A stretch of 64,000 nt of DNA from the NCBI RefSeq assembly GCF_937890665.1, contig NZ_CALADU010000095.1, positions 4,339 to 68,338 of the forward strand, read 5' to 3'. The notes beneath the pieces were generated by a model. That model saw only the letters and a list, made by a program, of their open reading frames with translations, was not told the DNA's origin and did no database searches. The translations under genes were made by a program, and so were the position numbers. Positions 41,536 through 50,494 of the stretch are shown here, piece after piece. Each line of letters begins with the position of its first letter. Position 1 is the stretch's first letter. The DNA is from an uncultured Subdoligranulum sp. GTDB lineage: Bacteria; Bacillota_A; Clostridia; Oscillospirales; Ruminococcaceae.

Positions 41536-41694
41536 TCAGCGCTGGCGGTAGCTCTGGCAGTAGTGCGGGTTATCTACGCCCTGATTGCCATTCTCGGAAT
41601 GCTCAGTGATCTTGATCGCGTCCAGATTGCACGTGCAGCCGTTCTGGTTGTACGCACAGGAGCAAACATCACAGGTAACGTTGGTATTCTCCAT
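41536..41694 (-). CDS. DUF1540 small Cys-rich protein
   Basis: 52 residues, starting MENTNVTCDVCSCAYNQNGC and containing TCNLDAIKI, with a last Cys in HYCQSY. This Cys pattern is the DUF1540 signature, a probable metal-binding mini-protein common and often duplicated in spore-forming Clostridia. An AAGGAGGTGAG site is 7 nt before the ATG. Function unknown. Confidence 0.85.
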   Translation of the reverse strand: MENTNVTCDVCSCAYNQNGCTCNLDAIKITEHSENGNQGVDNPHYCQSYRQR

Positions 41695-41821
41695 TTTGGC
41701 TCACCTCCTTACCGGTAGTATGGCCAACTGTCGGCTTTTTATGCGTGCCGCCTTGCGCAAACCGTTCCCCTTGTGCTATACTGAACAGGAAGGGATGCGC
41801 TCCATCCCGGGAGGTACCAAC

Positions 41822-41992
41822 ATGAATCTTGCAAGTGTTATCGTTTTGGTCGTAGTCTTTGTGCTGCTGGCATTGGCGGTATTGTTTATCAGCCAAAATG
41901 GCGGTTGGCAAGGCGGCTGCGGCGGCAACTGTGCTAGCTGCCACAATAAGTGCGCCACCCCCAAGCCTAAAGAGGAAACCAAGAAACCGTAA
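41822..41992 (+). CDS. FeoB-associated Cys-rich membrane protein
   Basis: 56 residues. One N-terminal membrane helix (about 4-24) precedes a short Gly/Cys segment GGCGGNCASCHNKC and a charged Lys/Glu/Pro tail. This is the architecture of the FeoB-associated Cys-rich peptides that accompany ferrous iron permeases in Bacillota. feoA and feoB are not in the window, so here it stands alone. A GGGAGG site is 5 nt before the ATG, and a likely promoter (TTGCGC-18-TATACT) ends near 41783. Confidence 0.8.
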   Translation: MNLASVIVLVVVFVLLALAVLFISQNGGWQGGCGGNCASCHNKCATPKPKEETKKP

Positions 41993-41998
41993 TATCGG

Positions 41999-42028
41999 GC
42001 CCTTTCTCTGACCGGAAAGGGCTTTTTT
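41999..42028 (+). terminator. terminator of the Cys-rich peptide gene
   Basis: GCCCTTTC...GGAAAGGGC followed by TTTTTT, 7 nt after the stop codon. Confidence 0.9.
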
Positions 42029-42035
42029 ACTGTAA

Positions 42036-42076
42036 AAAATCGCCCTGTGGCACCCATGGCGCCGTAGGGCGATTTT
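42036..42076 (-). terminator. terminator of the his operon
   Basis: AAAATCGCCCT pairs with AGGGCGATTTT; minus-strand U-rich 3' side, 20 nt after the hisK stop. Confidence 0.8.
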
Positions 42077-42096
42077 CTATAACTCTTTGTGCTTAC

Positions 42097-42924
42097 TCAA
42101 AGAGAACAGGCCTGAAAGCCGTCCTTGCCCAGCACCTGCACCTTAGAATAGCCCAGTGCCTTGAGCTTGGCTGCTGCTTCTTCGTAACCGAAGGTGAGCG
42201 CCTTGGTATCGTGGGCGTCGGCGGTGATCACCACATTGCCGGACAACGCCAGCCAGTCTTTCAGGATCTCGTCCGAGGGGAAGAAGTCCTTGCGGAACCC
42301 ACGGTACACCGCCGAGGTATTGACTTCCAGCACGCAACGGTTGCGGGCCGCCACCATCAGCGCGGCGTCGGCAGCCGCTTTGTAGCGGGGATCCTGTTCA
42401 TCGAAGAACTTGCCGTCCCCATTGATCTTTTTGATCAAATCGAAATGACCGAGGATGGTGGGCTTTTTCTCCGCCACTTTGGCCACATTGGCAAAGTAGG
42501 CTTCCACCACAGCCAGCCCGTCGCCGTCAAAATCGTCGGCAATGCAGGCAGCCAGATCACTTTCCCGCCAGTCGATCTCGTAATATTTGCCGGTCTTGGG
42601 TCCCTGCACATAGTGGCAGCTACCGATGCAATAATCATAATCTGCCGGGTTATCATCGCTGAAGAGGTCCCACTCCAGCCCGCAGAGAATATCCAGCTTA
42701 CCGGCATAGCGCTCTTTCAGCTTGGCAACCTGCGCTTTGTAGAGCGCCGTGCGGCTTTTGGTCATGCAGTATTCCAGATCGCAGGGGGTGTGGCTATGAC
42801 CACTGAAGCCCAGCGTCTGCAGCCCGGCGCGCCACGCCGTAACCGCCATTTCCTCTAAGGTATTTTTGCCGTCGCACAGTTTGGAATGTACGTGGACGGA
42901 ACTTTTCAGATATTCGCCCGCCAT
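42097..42924 (-). CDS. hisK: histidinol-phosphatase, PHP family (HisK)
   Basis: 275 residues. PHP metal-binding motifs are HVHSKLCDG, GFSGHSHTP, GLEWDLF, GSCHYV, LGHFDLI and TADAHDT. It removes phosphate from histidinol-phosphate, step 8 of histidine synthesis, replacing the HisB N-terminal phosphatase. It is the last gene of the operon, one base after hisIE. Confidence 0.9.
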   Translation of the reverse strand: MAGEYLKSSVHVHSKLCDGKNTLEEMAVTAWRAGLQTLGFSGHSHTPCDLEYCMTKSRTALYKAQVAKLKERYAGKLDILCGLEWDLFSDDNPADYDYCIGSCHYVQGPKTGKYYEIDWRESDLAACIADDFDGDGLAVVEAYFANVAKVAEKKPTILGHFDLIKKINGDGKFFDEQDPRYKAAADAALMVAARNRCVLEVNTSAVYRGFRKDFFPSDEILKDWLALSGNVVITADAHDTKALTFGYEEAAAKLKALGYSKVQVLGKDGFQACSL

Positions 42925-42925
42925 A

Positions 42926-43582
42926 TTACTGCATCCTTTCCTGCTTTACTTTATGGTCAATGACATGCCGTTTTTCCAGTTCTTTGGTGATATCCTCCAC
43001 CGAGATGCCCAGCTCGATCATCAGCACCATGACATGATAGGCCAGATCGCTGATTTCGTAGATGGTTTCCTCTTTGTCCCGTTTGCTGCCGGCAATGATA
43101 ACTTCGGTGGATTCTTCCCCCACCTTTTTGAGGATCTTTTCCAGCCCTTTGTCGAAAAGATAGCTGGTGTAGCTGCCCTCTTTGGGGTCGGTCTTACGGC
43201 CTTCGATCAGTTCGTACAGTCCCTGCCAGGTGAACTGCTTGAGCTCATCCGAAACATAGACCGGATTGAAGAAGCAGCTCTCGGCACCGGTATGGCAGGC
43301 AGGGCCTTCCTTGATTACGTCGATAACCAACGCATCCTTATCACAGTCCGCCGTGATGGAAACAACGCGCTGCACATTGCCCGACGTTTCACCTTTGCGC
43401 CAGATTTCCTGCCGGCTGCGGGACCAGAACACCGTGCGTCCTTCGGCAATGGTCAGGGCCAACGTTTCCGCGTTCATATAGGCGAGGGTCAGCACTCCCT
43501 TGGTATAGTGATCCTGCACGATGGCGGGAATCAACCCATGGGAATTGAAATGGAGCGATTGAGAATTTTGGGTGATTTCCAT
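42926..43582 (-). CDS. hisI: bifunctional phosphoribosyl-AMP cyclohydrolase / phosphoribosyl-ATP pyrophosphohydrolase (HisIE)
   Basis: 218 residues from [10 protein letters not shown], after AGGAGG. The HisI domain (about 1-112) has [16 protein letters not shown] and CDKDALVI...GPACHTG (zinc Cys). The HisE domain (about 120-218) has [23 protein letters not shown] and [12 protein letters not shown]. It catalyses steps 2 and 3 of histidine synthesis. A 111-nt gap separates it from hisF, with no clear hairpin. Confidence 0.95.
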   Translation of the reverse strand: MEITQNSQSLHFNSHGLIPAIVQDHYTKGVLTLAYMNAETLALTIAEGRTVFWSRSRQEIWRKGETSGNVQRVVSITADCDKDALVIDVIKEGPACHTGAESCFFNPVYVSDELKQFTWQGLYELIEGRKTDPKEGSYTSYLFDKGLEKILKKVGEESTEVIIAGSKRDKEETIYEISDLAYHVMVLMIELGISVEDITKELEKRHVIDHKVKQERMQ

Positions 43583-43693
43583 CTTGAGAAACCTCCTGCT
43601 CAAGAACGTTTGGTGCGGGCCGCACCGATGGCACCGCCCGCCCCAAGAAAATATATGTATAGTGTACCTGTTTTTGTCGCGTTTGGCAAGGGG

Positions 43694-44452
43694 TCAGAGC
43701 CGCATTTCCACGCCATTTTGCCGCAGATAGTCTTTGAGGTCCCGAATCAGGACCTGTTTGGTGTGGAAGATGGAAGCGGCCAACCCCGCATCTACTGCCG
43801 GATGCTCTCGGAACAAGGTGAGGAAATCCTCTTTGCAGCCGGCTCCGCCTGAAGCGATGATGGGCACCGCGCACCGTGCTGCCACCGCATCCAGTAGTTC
43901 CAGATCAAAGCCATTTTTTACGCCGTCGGTGTCGATGGAGTTGACCACCAATTCTCCGGCGCCATTGTGGACCCCTTGTTCCAGCCAGTCCAACGCGTCG
44001 ATGCCGGTGTTTTCTCGGCCGCCTTTGGCAAAAAGCATAAACTTACCGTCCACCCGCTTGATGTCGGCGGAAAGCACGACGCATTGGTTGCCGTACTTCT
44101 GGGCCGCCACCGAAATGATGCCGGGATTGGCAATGGCGCCGGAATTGACACTGACCTTATCGGCACCGCACTTGAGGACTCGGTCAAAATCTTCCAACGT
44201 GCGGATACCGCCCCCCACTGTTAGAGGGATAAAGATCTGGCTGGCTACCTGCCGCAAAATGTCCGTAAAAAGGGTGCGCCCCTCCACACTGGCGGTGATG
44301 TCATAGAACACTAGTTCATCGGCCCCCGACTCGTTGTAGAAGCGGGCCATTTCCACCGGGTCAGCCAGATCCTGCAGCCCTTCAAAGTTAACGCCCTTGA
44401 CCACCCGGCCGTTTTTCACGTCCAGACAGGGAATGATCCGTTTGGTAATCAT
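43694..44452 (-). CDS. hisF: imidazole glycerol phosphate synthase subunit HisF
   Basis: 252 residues. MITKRIIPCLDVKNGRVVKG (catalytic Asp11), DELVFYDITAS, LTVGGGIR, NSGAIANPG and IIASGGAG are all present. It is the cyclase half that, with HisH, makes IGP and AICAR. Complete and canonical. 15 nt after hisA. Confidence 0.97.
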   Translation of the reverse strand: MITKRIIPCLDVKNGRVVKGVNFEGLQDLADPVEMARFYNESGADELVFYDITASVEGRTLFTDILRQVASQIFIPLTVGGGIRTLEDFDRVLKCGADKVSVNSGAIANPGIISVAAQKYGNQCVVLSADIKRVDGKFMLFAKGGRENTGIDALDWLEQGVHNGAGELVVNSIDTDGVKNGFDLELLDAVAARCAVPIIASGGAGCKEDFLTLFREHPAVDAGLAASIFHTKQVLIRDLKDYLRQNGVEMRL

Positions 44453-44467
44453 CGTCGGTTCCTCCTT

Positions 44468-45184
44468 TTACGTCTGATAGCGACGCACGGCCTCGGCCAG
44501 ATCGATGGCGCCGGTATAGATGGATTTGCCCAAGATAGCTGCATGGCAGCCCATGGCTTGCAGCGCTTCCAGTTCCTCCATCCGGGCAATCCCGCCCGAA
44601 GCAGTTACCTCGATGCCGGGGATGGTCAGCAGTTCCCGATACAGGTCCAAATTGGTTCCCTGCAGGGTGCCATCCCGGGAGATATCGGTGGCGATGATCG
44701 CCCCTACCCCAGCCGCCGCACACCGACGGCAGAAATCCACCCCCGGTTCCGGGGTGACTTCCTTCCAGCCATTGACGGCTACATACCCCTGTTTCATGTC
44801 CACCCCCACAGCGATCTGCGGGCCGTAGGTTTGGGCCATCTGTTGGGTAAAGGCAAAGTTTTTCACGGCAACGGTGCCGAGGATACAGCGGTCTACCCCG
44901 AGGTCCAGATACCGGCGGATGCGTTCCTCGTCCCGGATGCCGCCGCCCACCTCAATTTTCAGTCCACCCAATTTGGCAATGGCTGCAATAGTTTGCAAAT
45001 TGGCGGTGGTGTCGTCCTTCGCGCCATCCAGATCCACCACATGCAGATACCGGGCCCCAGCCTCCAAAAAGGCTTGTGCCTGCGCCACCGGGTCGGCGTT
45101 ATAGACGGTCATCTGATCATAATCGCCCTGATAGAGCCGCACAGCCTGTCCGCCGCGCAGATCAATGGCAGGATAAAGTTTCAT
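44468..45184 (-). CDS. hisA: HisA, phosphoribosylformimino-AICAR ribotide isomerase
   Basis: 238 residues from MKLYPAIDLRGGQAVRL. HVVDLDGAK, KIEVGGGIRDEE, VAVKN, IATDISRDGTLQG and VTASGGIA match HisA, step 4 of histidine synthesis. A GGAGGGG site precedes the ATG, and it follows hisH by 12 nt. Confidence 0.96.
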   Translation of the reverse strand: MKLYPAIDLRGGQAVRLYQGDYDQMTVYNADPVAQAQAFLEAGARYLHVVDLDGAKDDTTANLQTIAAIAKLGGLKIEVGGGIRDEERIRRYLDLGVDRCILGTVAVKNFAFTQQMAQTYGPQIAVGVDMKQGYVAVNGWKEVTPEPGVDFCRRCAAAGVGAIIATDISRDGTLQGTNLDLYRELLTIPGIEVTASGGIARMEELEALQAMGCHAAILGKSIYTGAIDLAEAVRRYQT

Positions 45185-45196
45185 CAAAGCCCCTCC

Positions 45197-45814
45197 TTAC
45201 AGTTCGGCAAACGCCTTCAGCAGGCGCAGACCGGTATCACCGGATTTTTCGGGGTGGAACTGGGTGCCATACACATGGCCGCTGCGCACCGCACCGGTCA
45301 CCGGAATGCTGTACTCGCTGGTGGCCAAGGTGGAGGAGGCACACTGTTTGGCGTAATAACTGTGTACATAGTAGACATACTCTCCATCCCGCACATACCG
45401 GAACAGCGGATCCGACGCCCGTTCGGGCACAATGTGCAGCGCGTTCCAGCCAATGTGGGGAACCTTCAGCGTCGGCTCCTGCAAATCGTCCGCCAAGGGG
45501 CAAACTTCCCCGGGAATCAACCCCAGACCGGTATGTTCCCCGTACTCATAGCTTTTTTCAAAGAGCAACTGCATACCCAAGCAGATGCCCAGCAACGGCT
45601 TATGCTGGGTTTCCTCTTTCAGCACCGGCACCAATCCCGTAGCTTCCAACTTGGCCATAGCATCGGCAAAGGCCCCCACGCCGGGCAGCAGGATGTGGCT
45701 GGCCGCCCGCAAGTCCGCAGCGTCGCCGGTGACCCGCACTTCGGCGCCCAAACTCCGAACACTGGACGACAGGCTGAACAAATTGCCCACACCATAATCC
45801 ACAATGGCGATCAT
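45197..45814 (-). CDS. hisH: imidazole glycerol phosphate synthase subunit HisH (glutaminase)
   Basis: 205 residues. Class I amidotransferase: LPGVGAFADAM, GICLGMQLLFE (nucleophile Cys about 82), HIGWNAL, YYVHSYY and GTQFHPEKSGD (His-Glu). It feeds ammonia to HisF. Confidence 0.96.
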   Translation of the reverse strand: MIAIVDYGVGNLFSLSSSVRSLGAEVRVTGDAADLRAASHILLPGVGAFADAMAKLEATGLVPVLKEETQHKPLLGICLGMQLLFEKSYEYGEHTGLGLIPGEVCPLADDLQEPTLKVPHIGWNALHIVPERASDPLFRYVRDGEYVYYVHSYYAKQCASSTLATSEYSIPVTGAVRSGHVYGTQFHPEKSGDTGLRLLKAFAEL

Positions 45815-45841
45815 AACATTTTCCTCCTCATTGGTAGTTCC

Positions 45842-46912
45842 TCAGCACTGCGGGGGCAGGATCTCGTCCAGTGCTGCAAAGAAGCGCTGCATCTGTTCCG
45901 GCGTGCCGATGGTAATACGCAGATACCGGTCGATGCGGGGCGCGTTGAAGTAGCGGATCAGGATGCCCCGCTGACGCAGCGCCTCAAAGATTTGTTTGCA
46001 GGGCATCCGGTCGGTGGTGACAAACAAAAAGTTGGTGGCAGAATCCAGCACGGTAAAGCCCCGGGCCCGCAGTTTCTCGGTGGTGTCGGCCCGGGTGGTC
46101 AGTACCTTGCCGGTCACCGACCGGAAATACGCCTCATCCCGGATAGCCGCCGCCCCTGCCGCCTGCGTCAGCGAGTTAACATTATAGGGGCTATAACTGA
46201 ACTTGACCCGGTTCATATCGGCAATGAGTTCCGGCCGGGCCAAACAGAAGCCCAACCGGGCCCCCGCCAGATTATGGGTCTTGGAGAAGGTGTGGGTAAT
46301 CACCAGATTGTCATACCGCGCCAACAACGGCAGGCAGCTAGCCCCTGCCGGGGCAAATTCTATATAGGTTTCGTCCACAATCACAATATTGTTGGGGTTG
46401 GTGCGTACCACTTCCTCGATGGCCTCCACTGGCGCCAGCAGGCTGGTGGGGGCGTTGGGGTTGGCAATGACAATGGTCTCGTGCAGCCCACAATATTGTT
46501 TCAAGTCGATGGTAAAGTCCTCTTTCAGAGGAATGACATGCTGGGGAATGTGCAACAAATCACAGAGTACCGGATAGAAACTGTAAGTAATGTCGGCAAA
46601 AGCCAGCGGGGTTTCCTCATCGCAGAATGCCCGCAGAGCCAGCAGCAAATTCTCATCACTGCCGTTGCCGCAAAGTACGTTTTCCGGGCTGACGCCCCAG
46701 TGATCGGCAATGGCTCGGTTGAGGTCGGCATTGGTCAAGTCGGAATAAAGGCGCAGCCCCGGTACTGCCGCCGCCACCGCCGCCGCCACACCGGGTGCCG
46801 GCGGGTAGGGGTTTTCGTTGGCATTGAGCTTAACCAGATTGTCGATTTTCAGCTGTTCGCCGGGAGTATAGGGTTCCAGCGCAGCCAGTGTCTTGGTAAA
46901 GTAACGGCTCAT
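45842..46912 (-). CDS. hisC: histidinol-phosphate aminotransferase
   Basis: 356 residues from MSRYFTKTLAALEPY, with GGAGGG upstream. LNANENPYPPAPGV, CGNGSDENL, NPNAPTS, VDETYIEF and THTFSKTHNLAGARLG (PLP lysine) define HisC (step 7). It lies between hisD and hisH, exactly where hisB is often found in related operons, but hisB is absent. Confidence 0.95.
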   Translation of the reverse strand: MSRYFTKTLAALEPYTPGEQLKIDNLVKLNANENPYPPAPGVAAAVAAAVPGLRLYSDLTNADLNRAIADHWGVSPENVLCGNGSDENLLLALRAFCDEETPLAFADITYSFYPVLCDLLHIPQHVIPLKEDFTIDLKQYCGLHETIVIANPNAPTSLLAPVEAIEEVVRTNPNNIVIVDETYIEFAPAGASCLPLLARYDNLVITHTFSKTHNLAGARLGFCLARPELIADMNRVKFSYSPYNVNSLTQAAGAAAIRDEAYFRSVTGKVLTTRADTTEKLRARGFTVLDSATNFLFVTTDRMPCKQIFEALRQRGILIRYFNAPRIDRYLRITIGTPEQMQRFFAALDEILPPQC

Positions 46913-46928
46913 CCTTGCTGCCCTCCGC

Positions 46929-48218
46929 TCACTGGTCCTCAAACCGGATCGTTACGCTCTTGGCATGGGCGTGCAGGCCCTCGTGCTCGGCAAAGTTGGC
47001 GATCCGCTTTTCTACCTGCCCCAGCGCTTCCCGGGTATAGTAGATAAAGCTGGACTTTTTCACAAAGTCATCCACGCCCAACGGGCTGCTGAACCGAGCG
47101 GTGCCGCTGGTGGGCAACGTATGGTTGGGTCCAGCGAAATAGTCGCCCAGTGCTTCCGGCACGTTCTTACCGAGGAAGATACTGCCGGCGTTTTCCACCT
47201 GATTGAGCACCGCAAAGGGATCGTCCACGCAGATTTCCAGATGTTCCGGCGCGATAATGTTGACGGCCTCGATGGCTTTCTTCATATCGTCGGTGACGAT
47301 GATCTTGCCGTTGGTATCCACACTGGCCCGTGCAATGGCCGCCCGGGGCAATTGGGGAATCTGTACTTCCAGTTCCGCCTGCACGGCGCGGGCCAGCTCC
47401 CAACTATCGGTAACCAGTACCGGGGTTGCCAGTTTGTCGTGTTCGGCCTGACTGAGCAAGTCCGCCGCTACCCAAGCCGGGTTGCAGCTACCGTCCGCCA
47501 GCACCAGAATCTCGGACGGGCCGGCAATCATATCGATGCCCACCTTGCCGAACACCTTCCGCTTGGCAGTGGCCACATAGATGTTGCCGGGACCTACGAT
47601 CTTGTCCACAGCGGGCACGCTCTCGGTGCCGTATGCCAGCGCAGCTACCGCCTGCGCACCGCCGGTCTTAAAGATGCAGTCAATGCCTGCAATTACCGCC
47701 GCTGCCAGAATGCCCGGGTTCACCTTGCCGCCGGGCCCCGCCGGTGTGGTCATCACGATCTGGCGCACCCCCGCCACCTTGGCAGGGATCACATCCATCA
47801 GTACCGTGGACGGGTAAGCCGCCGTACCACCCGGCACGTAGACACCGGCCCGTTGGATGGGAGTGTATTTCTGGCCCAGCACCACGCCGGGCTTATCGGT
47901 CAGCACAAAGTTTTTGTGGAGCTGCTGCTCATGGAAATGGCGGATGTTTTCCGCCGCCATCTTCAGGGTGGTGATGAATTCGGGGTCCTGTGCATCCAGT
48001 TCCGCAAAAGCTTCGTCGATTTCCTGCTGGGTGACCTGCACCGAGGTCATCTCGGCATGGTCAAACTTAGCCGCATAGTCCAGTAAGGCTGCATCGCCCC
48101 GGGCACGTACATCGGCAATGATGGCGTCCACCGTCGCCTCCACGTCCGCCTCGGCACGGATATCCCGGTTCAGAATCTCTTCGGGTTTGACTTCCTCGAA
48201 ATTGTACAGGCGAATCAT
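46929..48218 (-). CDS. hisD: histidinol dehydrogenase
   Basis: 429 residues. VYVPGGTAAYPSTVLMDVIPA, GGAQAVAALAYGTESVP, VGPGNIYVATAKR, GPSEILVLAD, AEHDKLA, GPNHTLPTSGTARF and HAKSVTI are conserved HisD blocks, with zinc ligands and catalytic His present. It carries out the last two oxidations of the pathway. The start overlaps the hisZG stop by 4 nt. Confidence 0.97.
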   Translation of the reverse strand: MIRLYNFEEVKPEEILNRDIRAEADVEATVDAIIADVRARGDAALLDYAAKFDHAEMTSVQVTQQEIDEAFAELDAQDPEFITTLKMAAENIRHFHEQQLHKNFVLTDKPGVVLGQKYTPIQRAGVYVPGGTAAYPSTVLMDVIPAKVAGVRQIVMTTPAGPGGKVNPGILAAAVIAGIDCIFKTGGAQAVAALAYGTESVPAVDKIVGPGNIYVATAKRKVFGKVGIDMIAGPSEILVLADGSCNPAWVAADLLSQAEHDKLATPVLVTDSWELARAVQAELEVQIPQLPRAAIARASVDTNGKIIVTDDMKKAIEAVNIIAPEHLEICVDDPFAVLNQVENAGSIFLGKNVPEALGDYFAGPNHTLPTSGTARFSSPLGVDDFVKKSSFIYYTREALGQVEKRIANFAEHEGLHAHAKSVTIRFEDQ

Positions 48219-49795
48219 TGAGCAAGCGCCTCCTTCATCTTGTTGAGCAGCTCGGTCATCTGCTGATATTTGAATTTATAGCTGGCTTTGTTGGCAATGA
48301 ACCGGGCCGAGATCGGCATAAACGCTTCAATCACCGTCAGATCGTTTTCCCGCAGCGTCGTGCCGGTCTCTACAATATCCACGATCACATCGGACAGCCC
48401 CAAAATGGGCGCCAGTTCGATAGAACCGTTGAGTTTGATAATATCGATGTCACGGCCTTGCCGCTCGTAATGGTCCCGGGCGATGTTCACGAACTTGGTG
48501 GCTACCCGCAGTGCGCGGCTTTCATCATCCACAAAGTCCTTGGGGCCCGCCACGCACATCCGACATTTGCCCATGCCGGTATCCAGCAGTTCGTAGACGT
48601 CCGCATTGGATTCCGCCAGAATATCCTTTCCTACAATGCCGATGTCCGCCGCCCCATGTTCCACATAGATGGCCACATCGCTGGGCTTGACGAGGAAATA
48701 CCGGACCCCTGCCTCAGGGTTTTCCACCGCCAGCTTACGGGACTCGTTGTAGTCCTCGTTGGCGCGGTAGCCGGCCTCTGCCAGCAAACGGTAAGCCTTG
48801 TCCCCCAAACGCCCCTTGGGCAGGGCGATGTTCAGCCAGACCTTCTCGCCGTCGGACCGGGTCTGGCCGCTTTGTCCGGTCAGCCGTTCCAATTCATCCA
48901 GATAGATGGCAAATCCAAGGGCGTTGGCCCCCGGCGTAAAGCGCTGCATCAGGTAGTCATACCGACCGCCTTTAAGCACCGCTCTGGGGGCGCCCGCCAC
49001 ATAGCCGGTGAATACCAACCCATTGTAGTATTCCATCTCATCGGCCATGCTCAGGTCCAACTGGGTCCCGCGACCTTCCTCCCCCAGTTGATTTTGCAGC
49101 GCCTGCAATTCTTCCAGCGCCTCCCGCTGGGCCTCACTGCGGCAGCTTGCCCGGGCCGCCGTCAGGGTAGCCCCCAACGGTCCATGCAGCCGCAGCAACC
49201 CGCACAGTGCTTCGGCAGCGTCCTCATTCAGCCCTTCCGCTTTGGCGGCGGCTTGCAGTTCATGGGCGTTTTTCTCGTTGAGCAATTCCAGCAGCCGGCC
49301 CCGCGCGGTCTGGGGTACCTGCAAGGCATCCAGCAGGCCGGTGACAAAGCCCATATGGCTCACTTCCAACACGGTGGGCACCTGCAGCGCTGCCAGACTT
49401 TGCAGCGCCAAACGCACCACTTCGGCCTGTGCCGCAGCGTCCACCGCCCCCATGCATTCCAACCCCATCTGGTGGATGGTCTGGAAGGTGTGGCTTTCCC
49501 GACTGGGGCGGCACACTTCCTCATTATAATAGAACCGCTTGCAGCTCCCCGGTGCCGGCTGGGCCGTCTTGGCGATGGACAGCGTCACATCGGGTTTGAT
49601 GGCCCGCAGCTTGCCATCCAAATCAGTGAAGGTCACCACCTGTGCGTCAGGCAAAAAACGCTGGTATTCCTGATAGAGGGCATATTCCTCAAACCGGGAA
49701 CAGCGGTATTTGCGGTAGCCTGCCTGCTCGTACAATGCACGCAGTCGAAACGTTGCCTGCTCGGCGGGGGTGAAATTTTGCAGCTGAATTTCCAT
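48215..49795 (-). CDS. hisG: HisZ-HisG fusion: ATP phosphoribosyltransferase regulatory and catalytic domains in one protein
   Basis: 526 residues from MEIQLQNFTPAEQA, after GGAGGGG. The first about 315 are HisZ (class II tRNA-synthetase-like; LRAIKPDVTLSIAK, FYYNEEVCRP, MEYYNGLVFTGYVAG, LKGGRYDYLMQ). The last about 205 are short-form HisG (NIALPKGRLGDKA, VKPSDVAIYVEHGAADIGIVGKD, KLNGSIELAP, IVDIVETGTTLREN). The short HisG lacks the ACT-like regulatory domain and normally needs separate HisZ, so the fusion fixes 1:1 stoichiometry. It catalyses step 1 (ATP + PRPP). It is the first gene of the operon, 26 nt after the predicted transcript start. Confidence 0.92.
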   Translation of the reverse strand: MEIQLQNFTPAEQATFRLRALYEQAGYRKYRCSRFEEYALYQEYQRFLPDAQVVTFTDLDGKLRAIKPDVTLSIAKTAQPAPGSCKRFYYNEEVCRPSRESHTFQTIHQMGLECMGAVDAAAQAEVVRLALQSLAALQVPTVLEVSHMGFVTGLLDALQVPQTARGRLLELLNEKNAHELQAAAKAEGLNEDAAEALCGLLRLHGPLGATLTAARASCRSEAQREALEELQALQNQLGEEGRGTQLDLSMADEMEYYNGLVFTGYVAGAPRAVLKGGRYDYLMQRFTPGANALGFAIYLDELERLTGQSGQTRSDGEKVWLNIALPKGRLGDKAYRLLAEAGYRANEDYNESRKLAVENPEAGVRYFLVKPSDVAIYVEHGAADIGIVGKDILAESNADVYELLDTGMGKCRMCVAGPKDFVDDESRALRVATKFVNIARDHYERQGRDIDIIKLNGSIELAPILGLSDVIVDIVETGTTLRENDLTVIEAFMPISARFIANKASYKFKYQQMTELLNKMKEALAQ

Positions 49796-49827
49796 AAAGT
49801 TCCCTACCCCTCCACACATATAAAAGC

Positions 49828-49856
49828 ATTATACTTTAGTGCAATAAAGTTGTAAA
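49828..49856 (-). promoter_or_regulatory. promoter of the his operon
   Basis: Minus-strand TTTACA (49851-49856), 17-bp spacer, TATAAT (49828-49833). The leader is only about 26 nt, leaving no room for a T-box or leader peptide. Confidence 0.75.
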
Positions 49857-49884
49857 GTGCATTTTTATACAGTAAAATACAAAA

Positions 49885-49917
49885 AGGCGCACCTTTGCCT
49901 GTGACAAAGATGCGCCT
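49885..49917 (-). terminator. intrinsic terminator of the acidic protein gene
   Basis: AGGCGCACCTTTG pairs with CAAAGATGCGCCT (one mismatch) around 7 nt; TTTTTG follows on the minus strand, insulating the his promoter. Confidence 0.85.
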
Positions 49918-49932
49918 GATGCGTTGGTTCTA

Positions 49933-50325
49933 TCAACCCTTGCAGCCCTGTTCGTCCCAATCACCAAAATCTGCCGGGTCTGCGATTTTGGTGGCGTCGT
50001 ACTTTCCGTCCGCCGTTTTGGGGACCTCCACCGCACCCAATTCTACCGGGTTGGCGTTGGGGGTATCATCACCCGTCTGCACCGGATGAGCGGCCACAGG
50101 CGGCTGATATACGGCATCGGTTTCCGGGGACGCGGTGGCAGGGGCTTGTTCAGCCTCGGCAGACGCATCGTCTTCGGGCTCGGCGGCGTCGGTTTCAACC
50201 TCGTCCTCCGGGCCCACAATATGCTCATACTCCTCACCGTGCTCCCGCTTTTGCAGCACATACACGGCAGCGCCCACAGCAGCGGCACCCACGGCCAAAC
50301 CGGCCAATTTCTTCAGCAAAGACAT
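49933..50325 (-). CDS. small acidic protein with N-terminal hydrophobic anchor, unknown
   Basis: 130 residues. MSLLKKLAGLAVGAAAVGAAVY forms a short Gly/Ala-rich membrane helix, then a highly acidic, Ala/Pro/Glu-rich disordered region with few hydrophobic residues and a tail GKYDATKIADPADFGDWDE. No known domain recognised. An AGGTTTTGAC context precedes the ATG. It could be a surface-exposed or cytoplasmic-facing tethered protein. Confidence 0.65.
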   Translation of the reverse strand: MSLLKKLAGLAVGAAAVGAAVYVLQKREHGEEYEHIVGPEDEVETDAAEPEDDASAEAEQAPATASPETDAVYQPPVAAHPVQTGDDTPNANPVELGAVEVPKTADGKYDATKIADPADFGDWDEQGCKG

Positions 50326-50432
50326 GTCAAAACCTCTTTTCCCATTCCCCGATCGGGTTTTGGGTTAGTATACCACACTCTGCATCAAAATACAAGTGGC
50401 ACATAATTTCACATTTTTTTGCTTCGTGGGAA

Positions 50433-50461
50433 TTGTAGAATTTCTTTGAAAGTGGTATGAT
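50433..50461 (+). promoter_or_regulatory. promoter of the LrgA/LrgB operon
   Basis: TTGTAG, 17-bp spacer, TATGAT, 34 nt before the first start codon. Confidence 0.55.
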
Positions 50462-50494
50462 GGGACAGCATTTTAGCATAAAGAGGGATTGTAT

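Noticed and set aside
44543..47047. 834-codon open frame antisense to hisA/hisH/hisC
   Set aside because: It crosses three well-defined his genes and has no protein-like composition.
49796..49827. T-box or leader-peptide control of the his operon
   Set aside because: The predicted transcript start leaves only about 26 nt before hisZG, and no His-codon run is present.
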